DNA from: Ailanthus altissimus
Lineage: Eukaryota; Streptophyta; Magnoliopsida; Sapindales; Simaroubaceae
NCBI GenBank assembly: GCA_946807835.1
Contig: OX327683.1
Span: 31,369,001 to 31,433,000 of the forward strand
Reading direction: 5' to 3'
Length of the DNA: 64,000 bases
Both the position numbers and the translations under genes were made by a program. Below are positions 1 to 11,718 of the stretch, piece by piece. Within the stretch, counting starts at the first letter, position 1; each line of letters begins with the position of its first letter. The notes under the pieces are model-generated. The model was not told where the DNA came from and made no database searches. It saw nothing but the letters and a program-made list of their open reading frames with translations.

Positions 1-700
1 AGGTCTCAATTTTTGAGGTTGCATTAAAGCCTATTGCTAAAGGTCCAACTTTTTATGTTGCACCGGGGCCTTCTCAAACTAGCCTAGCCTTCTTTACTGT
101 TTTCAATCTTATTCTAGAGAGTTTTGTTCCTTTATGTAAGTTTGTTTTCATGTTGTATTTTTCTTTCTTTATCTCTCTCTCTCTTTAAAATCATTGCATA
201 TTTGCATATTGTAACATTCAGACTCAACAATTAAGTAGATATTATATGCGTTAGGCTTTACATACATGTCATTTACCCGTACGGATTTACTTTTTAGACT
301 TTACACAAGCGTCTTTCACTTAAAAGTGTCTACTTAATTAGAAGGGACTAAGTCTTATAAACTATCTCAGGCTCATCTTCATAAGTGACGCGAGATGTGA
401 TGATCTCTCATCCTTTATGACCTCACATCCTCATAAGAGTCATTTATTATGCACACTGTGTCACAAACATACTTTGATATCATTTAGCTCAATAGTTAAG
501 TAGATATTGTCCATTATATGCTTCACGCACGCATCATTCGCCCTCACATATTTACTTTTTGGGCTTTACGCAAGCCTTCTTCACCCAAAACATATTTATT
601 TAGTTAAATAGGCCAAACTTTATAAGCTATGTCAGACTCATCTTTATAAGTAATGTGGGATGTGACACTTACTCTTCATGGTCTCGTTTTATAGATGATC
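1..700. repeat. Decayed repeat with two tandem units of about 264 bp
   Basis: No gene is supported. Two diverged copies of one segment lie in tandem: about 225-415 and about 489-670 share the run from 'ttaagtagatatt' through a tttacttttt-rich stretch to a closing segment about cttataaactat and a ggatgtgat-like word, offset by about 264 bp. The first 180 bases are open on the + strand in frame 3 and read like a short protein fragment, but no domain is recognisable. Most likely this is the remnant of the old element that hosts the LTR insertions further right. Confidence 0.5.
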
Positions 701-1310
701 TAATCTAGGTCAATAATGACTTGAAGAGTCCTACTCCTCTAATCCTTTCGGCTGTAGAACATGAGAAGGAAAAGGAAAAAAGGCTCTTACACCTCTAAGA
801 TAGTCCACTTTATAATTACCCCTGAAGGAAGCTCCAAAGGAGAAAGATGAATTTGCTCATTATTTCTAGAAAATGGGTTATTCAAATATGATGAAAAATT
901 ACTGTTTTAAAATGATAGAACCTGAAAGTACGGTTGCCATCCTAGGAAAGTTCTTTACCCGTGCTGATAGAGAGCTAACTCAACAATGAATTGGGAGATT
1001 GGGAGCTGAAGAGTACGTCCTCCTAGATTACAATAAGTTGTGTGAGTTTTGTGTTTTAAGGGTTTTTTTTTTGTATCACTAACTTAGGTTTGTTTTATGG
1101 CTTTATAAGACAGTTTATGGCTAATGCTTACAAAGAAGAACTCCAACCTTCCAAATATGAAGTAGAGAATTCAAATGTGAAAGTAAAGAGAATGTCCAAT
1201 TAAGTTATCTGGTTCGGAATCTCTATGGTCAATTACCTTTTTTCCTTACATTGCTCATTCGATTTGACAAATTCACCATCCATTCCCTACAAGAAAAATA
1301 CTTTATGCTC
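700..1310 (+). pseudogene. Coding-like trace of a decayed transposable element
   Basis: Around 845-1010 the + strand reads as a hydrophilic, helix-like protein piece (for example ending in KFFTRADRELTQQ) broken by stop codons. Base composition is less AT-biased than the surroundings. A similar coding-like but stop-riddled stretch reappears at 8,600-9,290 beyond the LTR insertions, so the two may be halves of one host element. No reverse transcriptase, integrase or transposase motif is visible. Assignment to a gag-like or other transposon protein is inference only. Confidence 0.25.
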
Positions 1311-1870
1311 AAGTCAGTAGTTATTCAAGAAAAAAAGTGTGTATGTGTGTGAGTGAAGAAGTGTTTGCAACAACAAGTTATATATATTATAAATTATGTA
1401 AGCAAAGATTTTTTAATTGTCACTCAATCTCTTAATGAATGAATCATGTACCATTTTTATATGGAAAGAATCCTAATTTTATTCTAAGTTCAAATATACA
1501 ACTTCTTTTAATTAAACCTGAATTAGAGAGATTTAAAGTTCATTAACGACTCTTCAATCGAGTGGAAGGATTTAAGTAGTATTCATACACTCGTAGAAAA
1601 TCATTCTTCATACAAAATAATGAATAAACAATAGAGATATAAAATAAAATTTGTAATTCAATCTGTTCTTGCTTCCTCATGGTGTCTACAGCCTATTTGC
1701 TAGATTCATGCATTAATGGGCTTAGGTTACCTATCAAAAATCGAACTAAATCTAATGCTTGAGCTTGATTTATCATGAGCCTCCTCCTTTAAGTGCAATC
1801 CTTAGTTTTCTTATCGCAGGCTAGTTAAGCCTTTTAGGAAATAAGCCCAATAACTAATGATGTCTTTATG
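1311..1870 (+). repeat. Dispersed repeat family B, copy 1
   Basis: This stretch is clearly related, in the same orientation, to about 49,410-49,960 and about 51,485-51,870. Shared landmarks include 'aatgaatcat' with 'tttttata', an 'aattagagagatttaaagtt' word, 'caaaataatgaataaacaat', 'aataaaatt..taattcaat', and 'taggaaata.gcccaataa'. It has no open frame of note. Its nature (LTR piece, MITE or other) is not identifiable from the sequence alone. Confidence 0.6.
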
Positions 1871-1961
1871 ATGAGAGGGAAGAATTACGTCCTCACTAAT
1901 GATCTAAGGAGGATAAATAAAGAAAACAATCGGCAAAGGCTGATGTTATAGAAGGTCTAAC

Positions 1962-4900
1962 TGTTAGGATCGATACTTACGTGTCATACCTGAATGTACA
2001 TATACTTGTGTATTTATACAAGTGTACATTCTCATTAAATCGATAATACCCATTTATATGGTATTATGCATGTAACGTTGCAGACATTGTAGATCTGAAG
2101 GAGTTCGGATCAGATCTAAAGAAGTTTAAATAAGGGCTCATGGTTAGCCACGCTGAGAGATATAATTGCTAAATGTTAGCACAGTTAAGTATTAGCTGGT
2201 TATAATACTTAGTAGATCCAAGAGTTAGAGCCTTGTCTGTAATGGAACATAGACCTGGGAATATACTAGTAACTGCATAGTTGCAAGAGTTACAATCGGG
2301 TGCCAGAAAATGCATGTTGCGCAAGTATGTTCTCGAATAATTGTCCCTGATTTATTTCTGTCGATGCGGATCTGTCAGTGGATACCTTTATATATAGATC
2401 AGCATATGTCGTACCTATAGGGTATAGATGGTCGTTCCTAGCTGACTGTGAGCTTAGAGCTTGTATTGACATATGGGTATCCAATTATGACTGGATATGG
2501 GACAGACTCACGAGGGCCTCCGATAGACACTTAATGTAAGCCATCAATGGAGGGTTCTCTTTAGTTGAGTAGTATACGTGGTCCTTTAACCTGAGTGCCA
2601 CGATGGACTTATAAGTGATCCACCATACTTTGGTTCTATGCATGTCACAGAACTTTTATAGTGTGACCGTTGGGTATGGTCTGATGCTTATGGAGTCCGG
2701 TGCGTACAGATCTGGGATCCATAATCTCCTATATGGAGTTTGATATCCAGATGCTTTGAGACTGTATCTCAGAAAGTCTTGTGGCCACAAGCAATCAGTC
2801 CCGGGAGTTCCGCCAAGGTAAAACTATTGGGTGTTTATCATAGAGTGTGTGATTATACGAGTGTATGCGTAATTTCAAAAATTATCATATGCGCAGCGGA
2901 AGCATGTTACAAAATACACCCATTTTAACAAAATTAACATATATCACATATATGCATAAGTATAACAATTATACAATTATGAACATGATGAACAACATAT
3001 ATCACATATATGAACAAGTATAACAATTATACAAATATAAACATGATGAACAATATTGTATTATAACACATAATATAAAATACTCACCTAATGAAGGTAG
3101 TTTTACAAATTCTTCAAGTTCTTCAATAATCTATGTGAAGAGCTCACCTTGAAGTATATGTTGAACAATTCTAGTCCATAACTTTTGGTGGGATTAAGGA
3201 GCTAGAATGGTAGCTTAGTGTTTAAAATTTTCAGCACTTGTATTCAAACTCTTTTGAATACAATTTTTGTTTCTTAAATGGAGATAGTAAATATTTTCTA
3301 TACAACTCTTGTATTAATTAAAAATCTTTAACATACAACTCTTGTATATTAATCTTAGAAATAATTTCTACATGATAATTATTTTGAACAACTCTTTACA
3401 AAATAATTATCTTTTTCTCCATTTACATATCATTCATATTGGCCATCCATTAAAGAAGGAGATGAAGAGAAGTTTGTTTATTTTTCAACACTTGAAAGAA
3501 TAAAACTCAAAGAACTCTCTCTTACCTCTCTTCCTTGCCATTGCCAAATTCTTCTCCCAAAAATTGAATGAATGAATTCAATTGTTTTGCCAAAATTCAT
3601 TTTGTTTATTCAACACTTTGATTAAACAAAATAAACAAAATGAAGTGCTCCACCAATTTTATTGTTGGTCTCCCATTTAGAATTAATTAAACCAAGCACT
3701 AGAATAATGGCCACCAAAATTAATCTTTACCTAACAATTATAATTACTTTAATTATAATGGGTAATTAAATGACTAACATCTAGGCTCCTCATTGTATTA
3801 AAATACAATGCCATGATCTATATATATTATAATATTATCTAATAATATATGATTTAATTATTCAAAACAATTTTGAATAATTACTTTTTACCTTACTAAT
3901 TTTTACTACCATGGTTAAATGGTAAAAAGGTAAAATCAAATCATGGAACAAATTTTGTCATTTGTCAATATTCTATTAATTAACAACCCTTGTTAATTAA
4001 TTAAGTGATGTACTTAACAATTAAGTTTTGACAAATGTACAATCCGAGGGATCCCTAAACAATCGTTCTCTTTTGCTGAAATTTATTGGATCGAACTATT
4101 CAATCCAATCCGCTACCCCAGTGCACAACGAGTATACTTCATATTGTGAGACTCTCTAGGTCCACACCTAATTTTTCATATAGAGCTCCTCCATACGTCC
4201 GTGAACAATGTCCCACACACACGTTACAGATATTACAAATTAGCATGTTAGACCATACAAGTTGAGGTTATTACATATTCGTATAATCCTTCCATCATTT
4301 ATATCCTTGAAGAGCAGAGATATAGATCATCACCGTCAAATCTCTATTTGCTCAACCACGAACTTATCTCCAGATTTATATTTCATAAAACAATATCCAC
4401 AAACACTTTTGTGATATTGTTTATTCCTCAGGAATATCTTTTCCAAGGTTTATGCTTGCGGCCACAAGACTTTCTGAAATACAATCTCAGAGCATTAGGA
4501 TATACAACCCACTCATATGAGCTGATGGATCTCATATCTACGCACACCGAACTCCATGAGCATCGGACTATACTCAGCGACACCCAATGGTCAGACCATG
4601 AAAGGTTTCTGACATGTGTGGAACCAAAGCATGGTGGATCACTCGCTCAGGTCAAAGGACCACAAATACTACTCAACTCGGAAGACCTTCCATTGACGGC
4701 TTTATGAGATGTCTATTGGATGTCTTCGTGAGTCTGTTCAATATCCAGTCCTTACTGAATACCTGTATCTCTATACGAGCTTCCTACTAAGCTCATGGTT
4801 TGCTAAGACTAACCATCTGGACCATCCAGATATAGACATACACTAATCTATATTAATGGGTTCCACCGATAGACCCGAATTGATGAAATTAGATCAAGAA

Positions 4901-5890
4901 CATTATGTTTGAAAACATACTTGTATAATGACATTTCTTAGCACCATCTGCAACTCATTGCAGCTATATCATTACTAATATATTCTCAGGTCATTGTCCC
5001 ATTTCAGACAAGGCTCTAACTCATTAGATTTTGCTAACTCTTAGTGTTTATAACTATTAGCGTTGCTAACTCTTAGCCCTGGTCTAAACTCTTTTAGACC
5101 AAATCTGAACTCCTTCAGATCATACAATTTCTAAAACGTTACAAGCATCTTACCATTTAATAAAAATAATATTAACGATTTTATTAGAAATAATAATTGT
5201 ATAAATACAATCACTATATATTTATACATTATGGGATGGCACGTAAGCACAAATCCCAACAAAAACAATATGGCAAAAGAGTTTGCGCATATTATTCAGT
5301 AAGATATAAGTCCGAATATAAGACATGGATGAGCACAAGGGGATTTGGCAGTGATAATCTATATCCCCACACATTCAGGATATCATGACGGAAGGACTAT
5401 ACGTATGCGTTGTAACCTCAACTTGCATGATTCAATGCGTTGATTTATATATCTGTGACGTGTGCGTGGGGCATTACTCACAGACTCATAGAATAGTTCT
5501 ATTTGACGAATCAGGCGTAGGACCTAGGGAGTACCGCGATATGGAGTGTACTCGTTGTGCACTGGGGCAGCATGCTGGATTAAATTGTTTAATCCAGCAA
5601 TATTCAGCACTACTACGGGAATGCGTACGTGTCTGTATTTAAGTATTAAATACATCAATTAGTCAATAATTATTATTTACTAATTGTATAATGACACGTA
5701 GCATATTGTGGACCCTCAATTGAGTTTACCTAAGTGTGAAATTTAATGGGATCCACTAGGGGGTGAACTTGGTAACTATTTATGAAGGGCAAAATGGTTA
5801 TTTCTCATTTTGATTAATTAAATAATCAAATATCTCTCTTTTATAATATATATTATATTATTATATTATTATTTATATTGTATATTATAT

Positions 5891-5922
<32 letters not shown>

Positions 5923-6442
5923 AAGAAAGAGAGAGAGAGAGAATAGATGATTTTGGCAATTGTTGCCCGAGAGAAAGGGAGAAATGGAGGAGAGGAATAA
6001 GAGAAGAAGAAAGAAAAAAAAAAGAGTAAAAATGAGGGAAAATAAAATTGTTTTATTTTTCCTATGCTTTTAATTGGAGCAATTGTGAATTGCTTCAAAT
6101 CTCCATTTCTTATCATTTTAGAGAAAATGATATAAATTCATACCCAACCATTTTGGGAATTAAGAGTTAATCCCGGGCTGATTATAGAGTTGTTGTTCTA
6201 GCTCACCAAGCCCACCGTGTTGGTGACTAGAACTGCACATGAGTTGGTCTCTATGTGGACTCCAGAAAAAATACGTGTATAATGTTACACGTTTTGGTGA
6301 GTTCTCTATCATTTTAATATATTAATGTGATTAATATATTATATTTATTGTGTTTATTACAAAATTTATACGCTTCTGGTGCGATAGGCAATAGACACAA
6401 TTGTACATGCATATACCCACACGTGTTTTAGATCTGCCGACA
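1962..6442 (+). mobile_element. Long solo-LTR-like element, family A copy 1 (interrupted)
   Basis: The element starts TGTTAGGATCGATACTTACG and ends ...CTGCCGACA, the TG..CA termini expected of an LTR. It is flanked by ctaac (1957-1961) and ctaat (6443-6447), a 5-bp target duplication with one mismatch. After removing the nested copy at 2825-5261 and one target-duplication copy it is about 2.04 kb and aligns end to end with the copy at 6486-8590. There is no internal region, primer-binding site or polyprotein, so a solo LTR formed by LTR-LTR recombination is the simplest reading. Short open frames inside it occur in several copies but look incidental. It contains a (TA)n/(GA)n stretch near 5,890-5,942. 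Confidence 0.75.
2825..5261 (-). mobile_element. Nested solo-LTR-like element, family A copy 3
   Basis: Inserted in opposite orientation into family A copy 1. The boundary is exact: the host sequence reads ..ggtaaaac before it and aaaacaatatggc after it, giving a perfect 5-bp target duplication aaaac (2820-2824 and 5262-5266). The uninterrupted copy at 6486-8590 shows the empty-site sequence at about 7,345-7,362. Termini on the + strand are tattggg...cccaaca, so the left TG has decayed to TA. Length is 2,437 bp. It aligns, reverse-complemented, with copy 1 and copy 2, and directly with copy 4 at 11,719-14,310. Confidence 0.85.
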
Positions 6443-6485
6443 CTAATAACTATCAATCTATGATAGACCATTGAGATGTTGAATT

Positions 6486-8590
6486 TGTTAAGGTCGGTGC
6501 TTACGTGTCATCCTTGAATGTACATATACTTGTGTATTTATACAAGTGTACATTCCCATTAAATTGCTAATACCCACTAATATGGTACCATGCAATATAA
6601 CGTTACACACATTATATGATCTGAAAGTGTTCATATCATATCTAAAGGAGTTTAGATAAGGGTTCATAGTTAACCACGCTGAAAGATATAAATGCTAAAT
6701 GTTAGCACAAATAAGTGTTAACTGGTTATAATACTTAGTAGATCTAAGAGTTGGAGCCTTATCTGTAATAGGACATAGACTCGAGAATATACTACTAACT
6801 GTATAGTTGTAATAGTTGCAATCGGGTGTCAAAAAATGGTAGTTGTGCAAGTATGTTCTCAAATATTGCCCCTGATCTATTTCTGCCGATGCGAATTTGT
6901 CGATGGATACTTTTAAATATAAATCAACATAGGTTGTACCTATAGAGTATTGATGGTTGTTCCTAGCTGACTGTGAGCTTGGAGCTCGTATTGATATATG
7001 GGTATCCAATTAAGACTGGATATAGAACAAACTCACCAAGGCCTTCGATAGACACCCTATGTAAGTCGTCAACGGAAGGTCCTCTCGATTTGAGTAGTAT
7101 ATGTGGTCCTTTGACCTGAGTGTCACGGTGGACTTGTAAGTGATCCACCATACTTTGTTTTCACATATGTCACAGACCTTTTATAGTGTGACCGCTAGGT
7201 GTCGCTGGGTATGGTCTGATGCTTATGGAGTCCAGTGTGTACAGATATAGAATCCGTCAAAGGGAGTTTGATATCCAAATGCTTCGAGACTGTATCTCGA
7301 AAAGTCTTGTTGCCACAAGCATTAATCCCAAAAAAGAGTTCCGTCAGGGTAAAATAATATGGCAAAGAAGTTTGCACACATTGTTCATTGAGATACTAGT
7401 CTGGAGATAAAACATGGATGAACACTAAGAGATTTGACGGTGATAATCTATATTCCCGCACATCCAGGATATCATGACGGAAGGACCATACTTATGCGTT
7501 GTAACCTCAACTTGCATAATTTAACGCGCTAATTTGTATATCCGTGACATATACATGAGGCATTACTCACGGATTCATGGAATAGTTTCATTTGACGAAT
7601 CAGGTGTGGACCTATGGAGTCACGTAATATAAAGTGTACTTGTTGTACACTGGGGCAGCGTGCCAGATTAAAGTGTTTATTCCAGCAATATCCAACACTA
7701 CTACGGGAATATGTGCGTGTTTGTATTTAAGAGTTATATATAATAATTAGTTAATAATTGTTATTTTCTAATTGTATAATGACACGTGGCGCATTGTGGA
7801 CCCTCGGTTGAGTTTATCTAAATGTGCGATTTGGTGGAATCCACTAAGGGGTGTACTTAGTAATTATTTATGAGGGGCAAAATAATTATTTCACACATTT
7901 AATTATTTAATTGTTAAATAATCAAAATATTTCTTTATTATATATTATTATATTATATATAATAATATTTTATTTTGGGTGCCAACTATTTGGCACCCAT
8001 TATGTATTTATTATTATTATTATTATTATATGTTATTATTTTATTATATATATATATATATATATATAAAGTGAGAGAGATGTGAATTGAGTGAAAGTGT
8101 GTGCACTTGACCGAGAGAAGCAAAAATGGAAATGGAGAGAAGAATAAGAAATGGAACCGAAGAGGAAGAAGAAGAAAATAAAAAAAATGGTTCCAATTGA
8201 AACAATTGTGAATTGTTTCAAATTCTCTATTTCCTTATCTTTTTAGAGAAAATGAGGAATACACACACTCGATCATTTCAGGATTTAAGAGTTAAATCCA
8301 GTGATGGATATAGGGCTACTATTTTAGCTCACTAAGTCCACCGTGTTAGTGACTAGAACTGCCCACAAGTTAGTCTCCGTGCGGGCTCTGAAAAAATATG
8401 TGTATAACGTTACACGTTAAAGTGAGTTCTCTACCATACTAATATATTAATATGATTAATATATTTATTTATTATATTTATTGTTTAATTTAAACGCTTC
8501 CGCCACGTATACTATGTATGTGATACGTATTTTAAAAAATAAACACAATTACATGTGCATAAACCCACATATATTAAATCTCCAGTAACA
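6486..8590 (+). mobile_element. Solo-LTR-like element, family A copy 2
   Basis: Uninterrupted 2,105-bp copy beginning TGTTAAGGTCGGTGCTTACG and ending ..CCAGTAACA, flanked by gaatt (6481-6485) and gaact (8591-8595), a one-mismatch 5-bp duplication. It begins only 38 bp after copy 1 ends, in the same orientation. The two are not the paired LTRs of one element, because each has its own flanking duplication and the gap is too small for an internal domain. It carries a (TTA)n and (TA)n tract at about 8,007-8,068. It has no coding potential beyond short incidental frames. Confidence 0.75.
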
Positions 8591-9300
8591 GAACTAAGAG
8601 GCGGAGGAACTAAAGAAGACCAACAAGTATCTGTTGTAGGAGTGGATAGAACTTCAGGCTTCTTAAGGAGCTAGTGAAAGTAGGTGTCTTCCTTATAAGC
8701 TAAAGTGAAAGGCTTTAAGTATATAAATGACACCTTAAAAAGGACCACAAACTAGTTGCTTGAGCAAGTGTTCATAACTAATGTTTAGCTTTTAAAAGAA
8801 GCATGATGAGCTAAGGGAAGTTAGCAATCAAGCTGCTATGGGTGCTAACTTACTAAAGGTATTGACAGCTTGAATAACTAAGTTAAAAGTGCTGGTAGAG
8901 GAGTTGAGATCATTTTTAAAGATCTCCCAATAAGTTATTATTACTTTTAGGGTTGAAATGATGTCAGTCTATACCTAATAGAGGAGTATATTGGTTGCAA
9001 CTAAAGGGCATTATAAGCATCAAGTGTTGGTGGCGTCGGCTCAATGCTTTCAGCACTAGTTCAAGGTTAGATGCGATCCTTTTTATTACAAATAACTTTT
9101 TAAAGATTTTGATGCTTTCTGTAAGTGGTATTAATGTTGGTTTGCCGACACCTTAAAGATGAACCGAGTTAGATCAACTACAATTCAGTTAGTGAAAGAG
9201 CTTCTGAAGTTGACCATAATGTGGTTGAGTTACCTAATGAGTCCTCGGCTAAAGAGTGATTGGGCCTTCCTTTGTACTTAGCTTCCCTTAAGACTTTTTG
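8591..9300 (+). pseudogene. Decayed coding-like segment, possible transposon protein
   Basis: The + strand reads as broken, hydrophilic, helix-rich protein in shifting frames, for instance KLKVLVEELRSFLKI near 8,885-8,930 and a later piece ending about 9,245. Many stop codons interrupt it. It resumes the character of the sequence left of the LTR insertions, so it is probably the other flank of the same old element. No named domain is visible. Confidence 0.25.
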
Positions 9301-9439
9301 CAATTTTTATGAAATATTGTTTTGTCAATGAAAGAGAAAGCACATGTAATAGATTATTCTAAAATTAATAAAAATGTATTTTGAATCTATTTGATTGTTG
9401 TGTAGTATTTTTTTTTTAAATTTTTAGTAAAAAGTTATC

Positions 9440-9590
9440 AAGCGTTGCTTCTTTTAAGGGAGGCTAGTATATATTGTTTTATAAGTTTGCTTGAAAATTT
9501 GATAAGTGTTGCTTCCTTTGAAGAAGGCTTGCATATGTTGTTTTATAAGTTTGTTTAAAAATTTACTAAGTCTTAGTTCCTCGTATAAAT
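9440..9590. repeat. 64-bp tandem repeat, about 2.3 diverged units
   Basis: Units begin at 9440, 9504 and 9568 with aag.gttgcttc-type words, and the first two share ttgttttataagtttg..t.aaaattt. The third unit is partial. It follows directly on the decayed coding-like segment and lies in AT-rich DNA. Confidence 0.65.
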
Positions 9591-11718
9591 ATTATAGTAA
9601 ATGTAAAAAATTACAAAGTGTTACTTTCTTAGTATTTTATTGGATTTCTACTTTATTGTTTTCTTTCTCTAATTCTATCGGTTTTGACATTAAAGTATTG
9701 ATTACGCAAGTGATTCTAACGTTTAGATAACCAGAAAATCAAAATATAAACAAAGACCGAACAAGTGAACCTATCCAAAAGAATTAAAAAATAGGCACGA
9801 CCCCATTATAAACTCAGCGTGGCACGACCCATTATAAACTCAGCGTGGCACAACCCACGAGTCGTGCATTTTTTTATTTTTAAATATTTAATTTTTTATA
9901 GCTATTTAATTATTTTTTGAATATTTATAATTATTTTTCTTACAATATTTTAATTATAATTATAAATATTTAAAATATTGTAATAGCAATTAAAATTATT
10001 AATTATAACAACAATTAAGATTATATTGGATTAGAATTGTGTTATAATCATAAATTCATAATTGAAAATATAATTCTATTAAATATAAAATTTTATTATT
10101 TAAAATATGAAATTATTAGATATAAATACAAAAGTAAATTTATATCACTATATTTACAATACATCCCAACTAGGGTGGCACCTATGAATTATATATCATT
10201 TGTAAATTCAACAATTTTTTTCTAATAAATTATAATTTTTTTAAATTCTAATAATCAAATTTCAACGTTCTAAAAATCTCTAATAATGTCTTTTTGCCAA
10301 TTTTGCTTTCGGTCGTGTATATTTGTCTAATCTTTTATATAAACTAAAACCTTTAAAGTTTATGAAGCCAATCTTGATCGCTTTTCGTCTAATATCCTAT
10401 ATCTACATTAAAAGTATATTTTTATAGTATAATAAACACCGAAAGTGTTAATAGATCTCAAGTTATGATGGATAATACAAGATAAACTATTTCGTTTGAT
10501 TTTTACTATGATAAAATATAAATAAAAAAATTAGTGTTGTATACTCAACATAGAAAAATAGTTAGTATCAATAAATTTTTTCAAAATTCAAAAGCAGTAA
10601 AATTACAAAAATTAGACCAACCTTTCTTTTACCTTTTAACAAAATAGTCTACATAACCAGGTCATAAGCTGGCTACTCATTTATTTCCTTTATAGCTATA
10701 GCGAATTCAAATTTATTTTCATCAAAAATAAATAATTGTGTAATAAAATTATAAATTTGGTCAAAACATAAGAAAGCTCGGAGTTTAAATTTTTAGAGAT
10801 CTTAACAATTAAAATTTTTATACTAGACCAATTGATTATAAGATCTATTATGCATGCACAAATAAATAATATAGAAAATTTCTTCTAATATTTTTAGAAT
10901 TTAATCTCCATAACAATGCAAATATAAAAAAAAAAGAATTATCTCTATATCTAACAAAAATATAACTAATGTTATATACATGAGTCAAAGCAATAAAATA
11001 TAAAGGCTAATACATGTATGAACACATTAATGTGAATTCATAAAATATTTCTAAAAAATTTATATAGTAAAATGCAATTTCTCAATCATAATTAGTTAGT
11101 ATAGATTCTTTCATTTTATTATTATAATATATGTTAAATAATCACTAAAACCTACACAAGATTTCACAGTAAATTTGAACTTTCTACTATCTATTCCAAA
11201 ATTATTAAATACAACTTTAAATTATAGTCATTTAGAAAAACGATGAAGCAATATATTTTATTACTTCTTTAATTTTTTTAATTTAAGAATTAATTATATT
11301 CAAATTATTTTGAATAATTAAATTAAAAATATGACAAAAACACCTCAAGTAAAAAAAACTTAAACCACGAGCAAAGTGTTAATTAAATTAAAAATAAATC
11401 TGTAGTAGTAATATTTACATTTATTTTATCAAAAGTAATATTAATAAGTTTTTAAAAAATTTAAAATTCTCTAAAAATATTCATTAAAGATTTAAAAATA
11501 ACACTAGCTATGTGTGGATATTTCAATTTATAAAAAAATTATTATTATTTTTTATAAAAATTATTCATTATCAATATAAAGTAACGTAATACAGATACAC
11601 TCTAAATCATCGACATCCGTCCAACAATCAGAAATAACAATAAACACTCTTTTAGATTATGAAATTTCATCAATTAGTTTTTATTTACTTTGATAATATG
11701 CAATGAAAATATCATTTT
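9591..11718. other. AT-rich intergenic DNA with a short GC-richer tandem repeat
   Basis: No gene is seen. The only distinct structure is at 9,794-9,856, where the 26-27-bp unit ggcacgacccattataaact(cagcgt) is present twice and a third partial unit starts. This is conspicuously GC-richer than the surrounding DNA. The rest is very AT-rich, with A and T runs and no convincing frame. Confidence 0.6.

Noticed and set aside
4348..4707. 119-codon frame in nested LTR copy 3
   Set aside because: It lies wholly in the LTR; the matching stretch in copy 4 (13,509-13,778) is shorter and shifted. Probably incidental.
2290..7377. Several 60-120-codon open frames on both strands inside the family A LTR copies
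   Set aside because: They match between copies only because the DNA is related, they are broken differently in each copy, and they carry no known domain.
1962..8590. Copies 1 and 2 as the two LTRs of one complete element
   Set aside because: Only 38-43 bases separate them and each has its own flanking duplication, so no internal domain exists.
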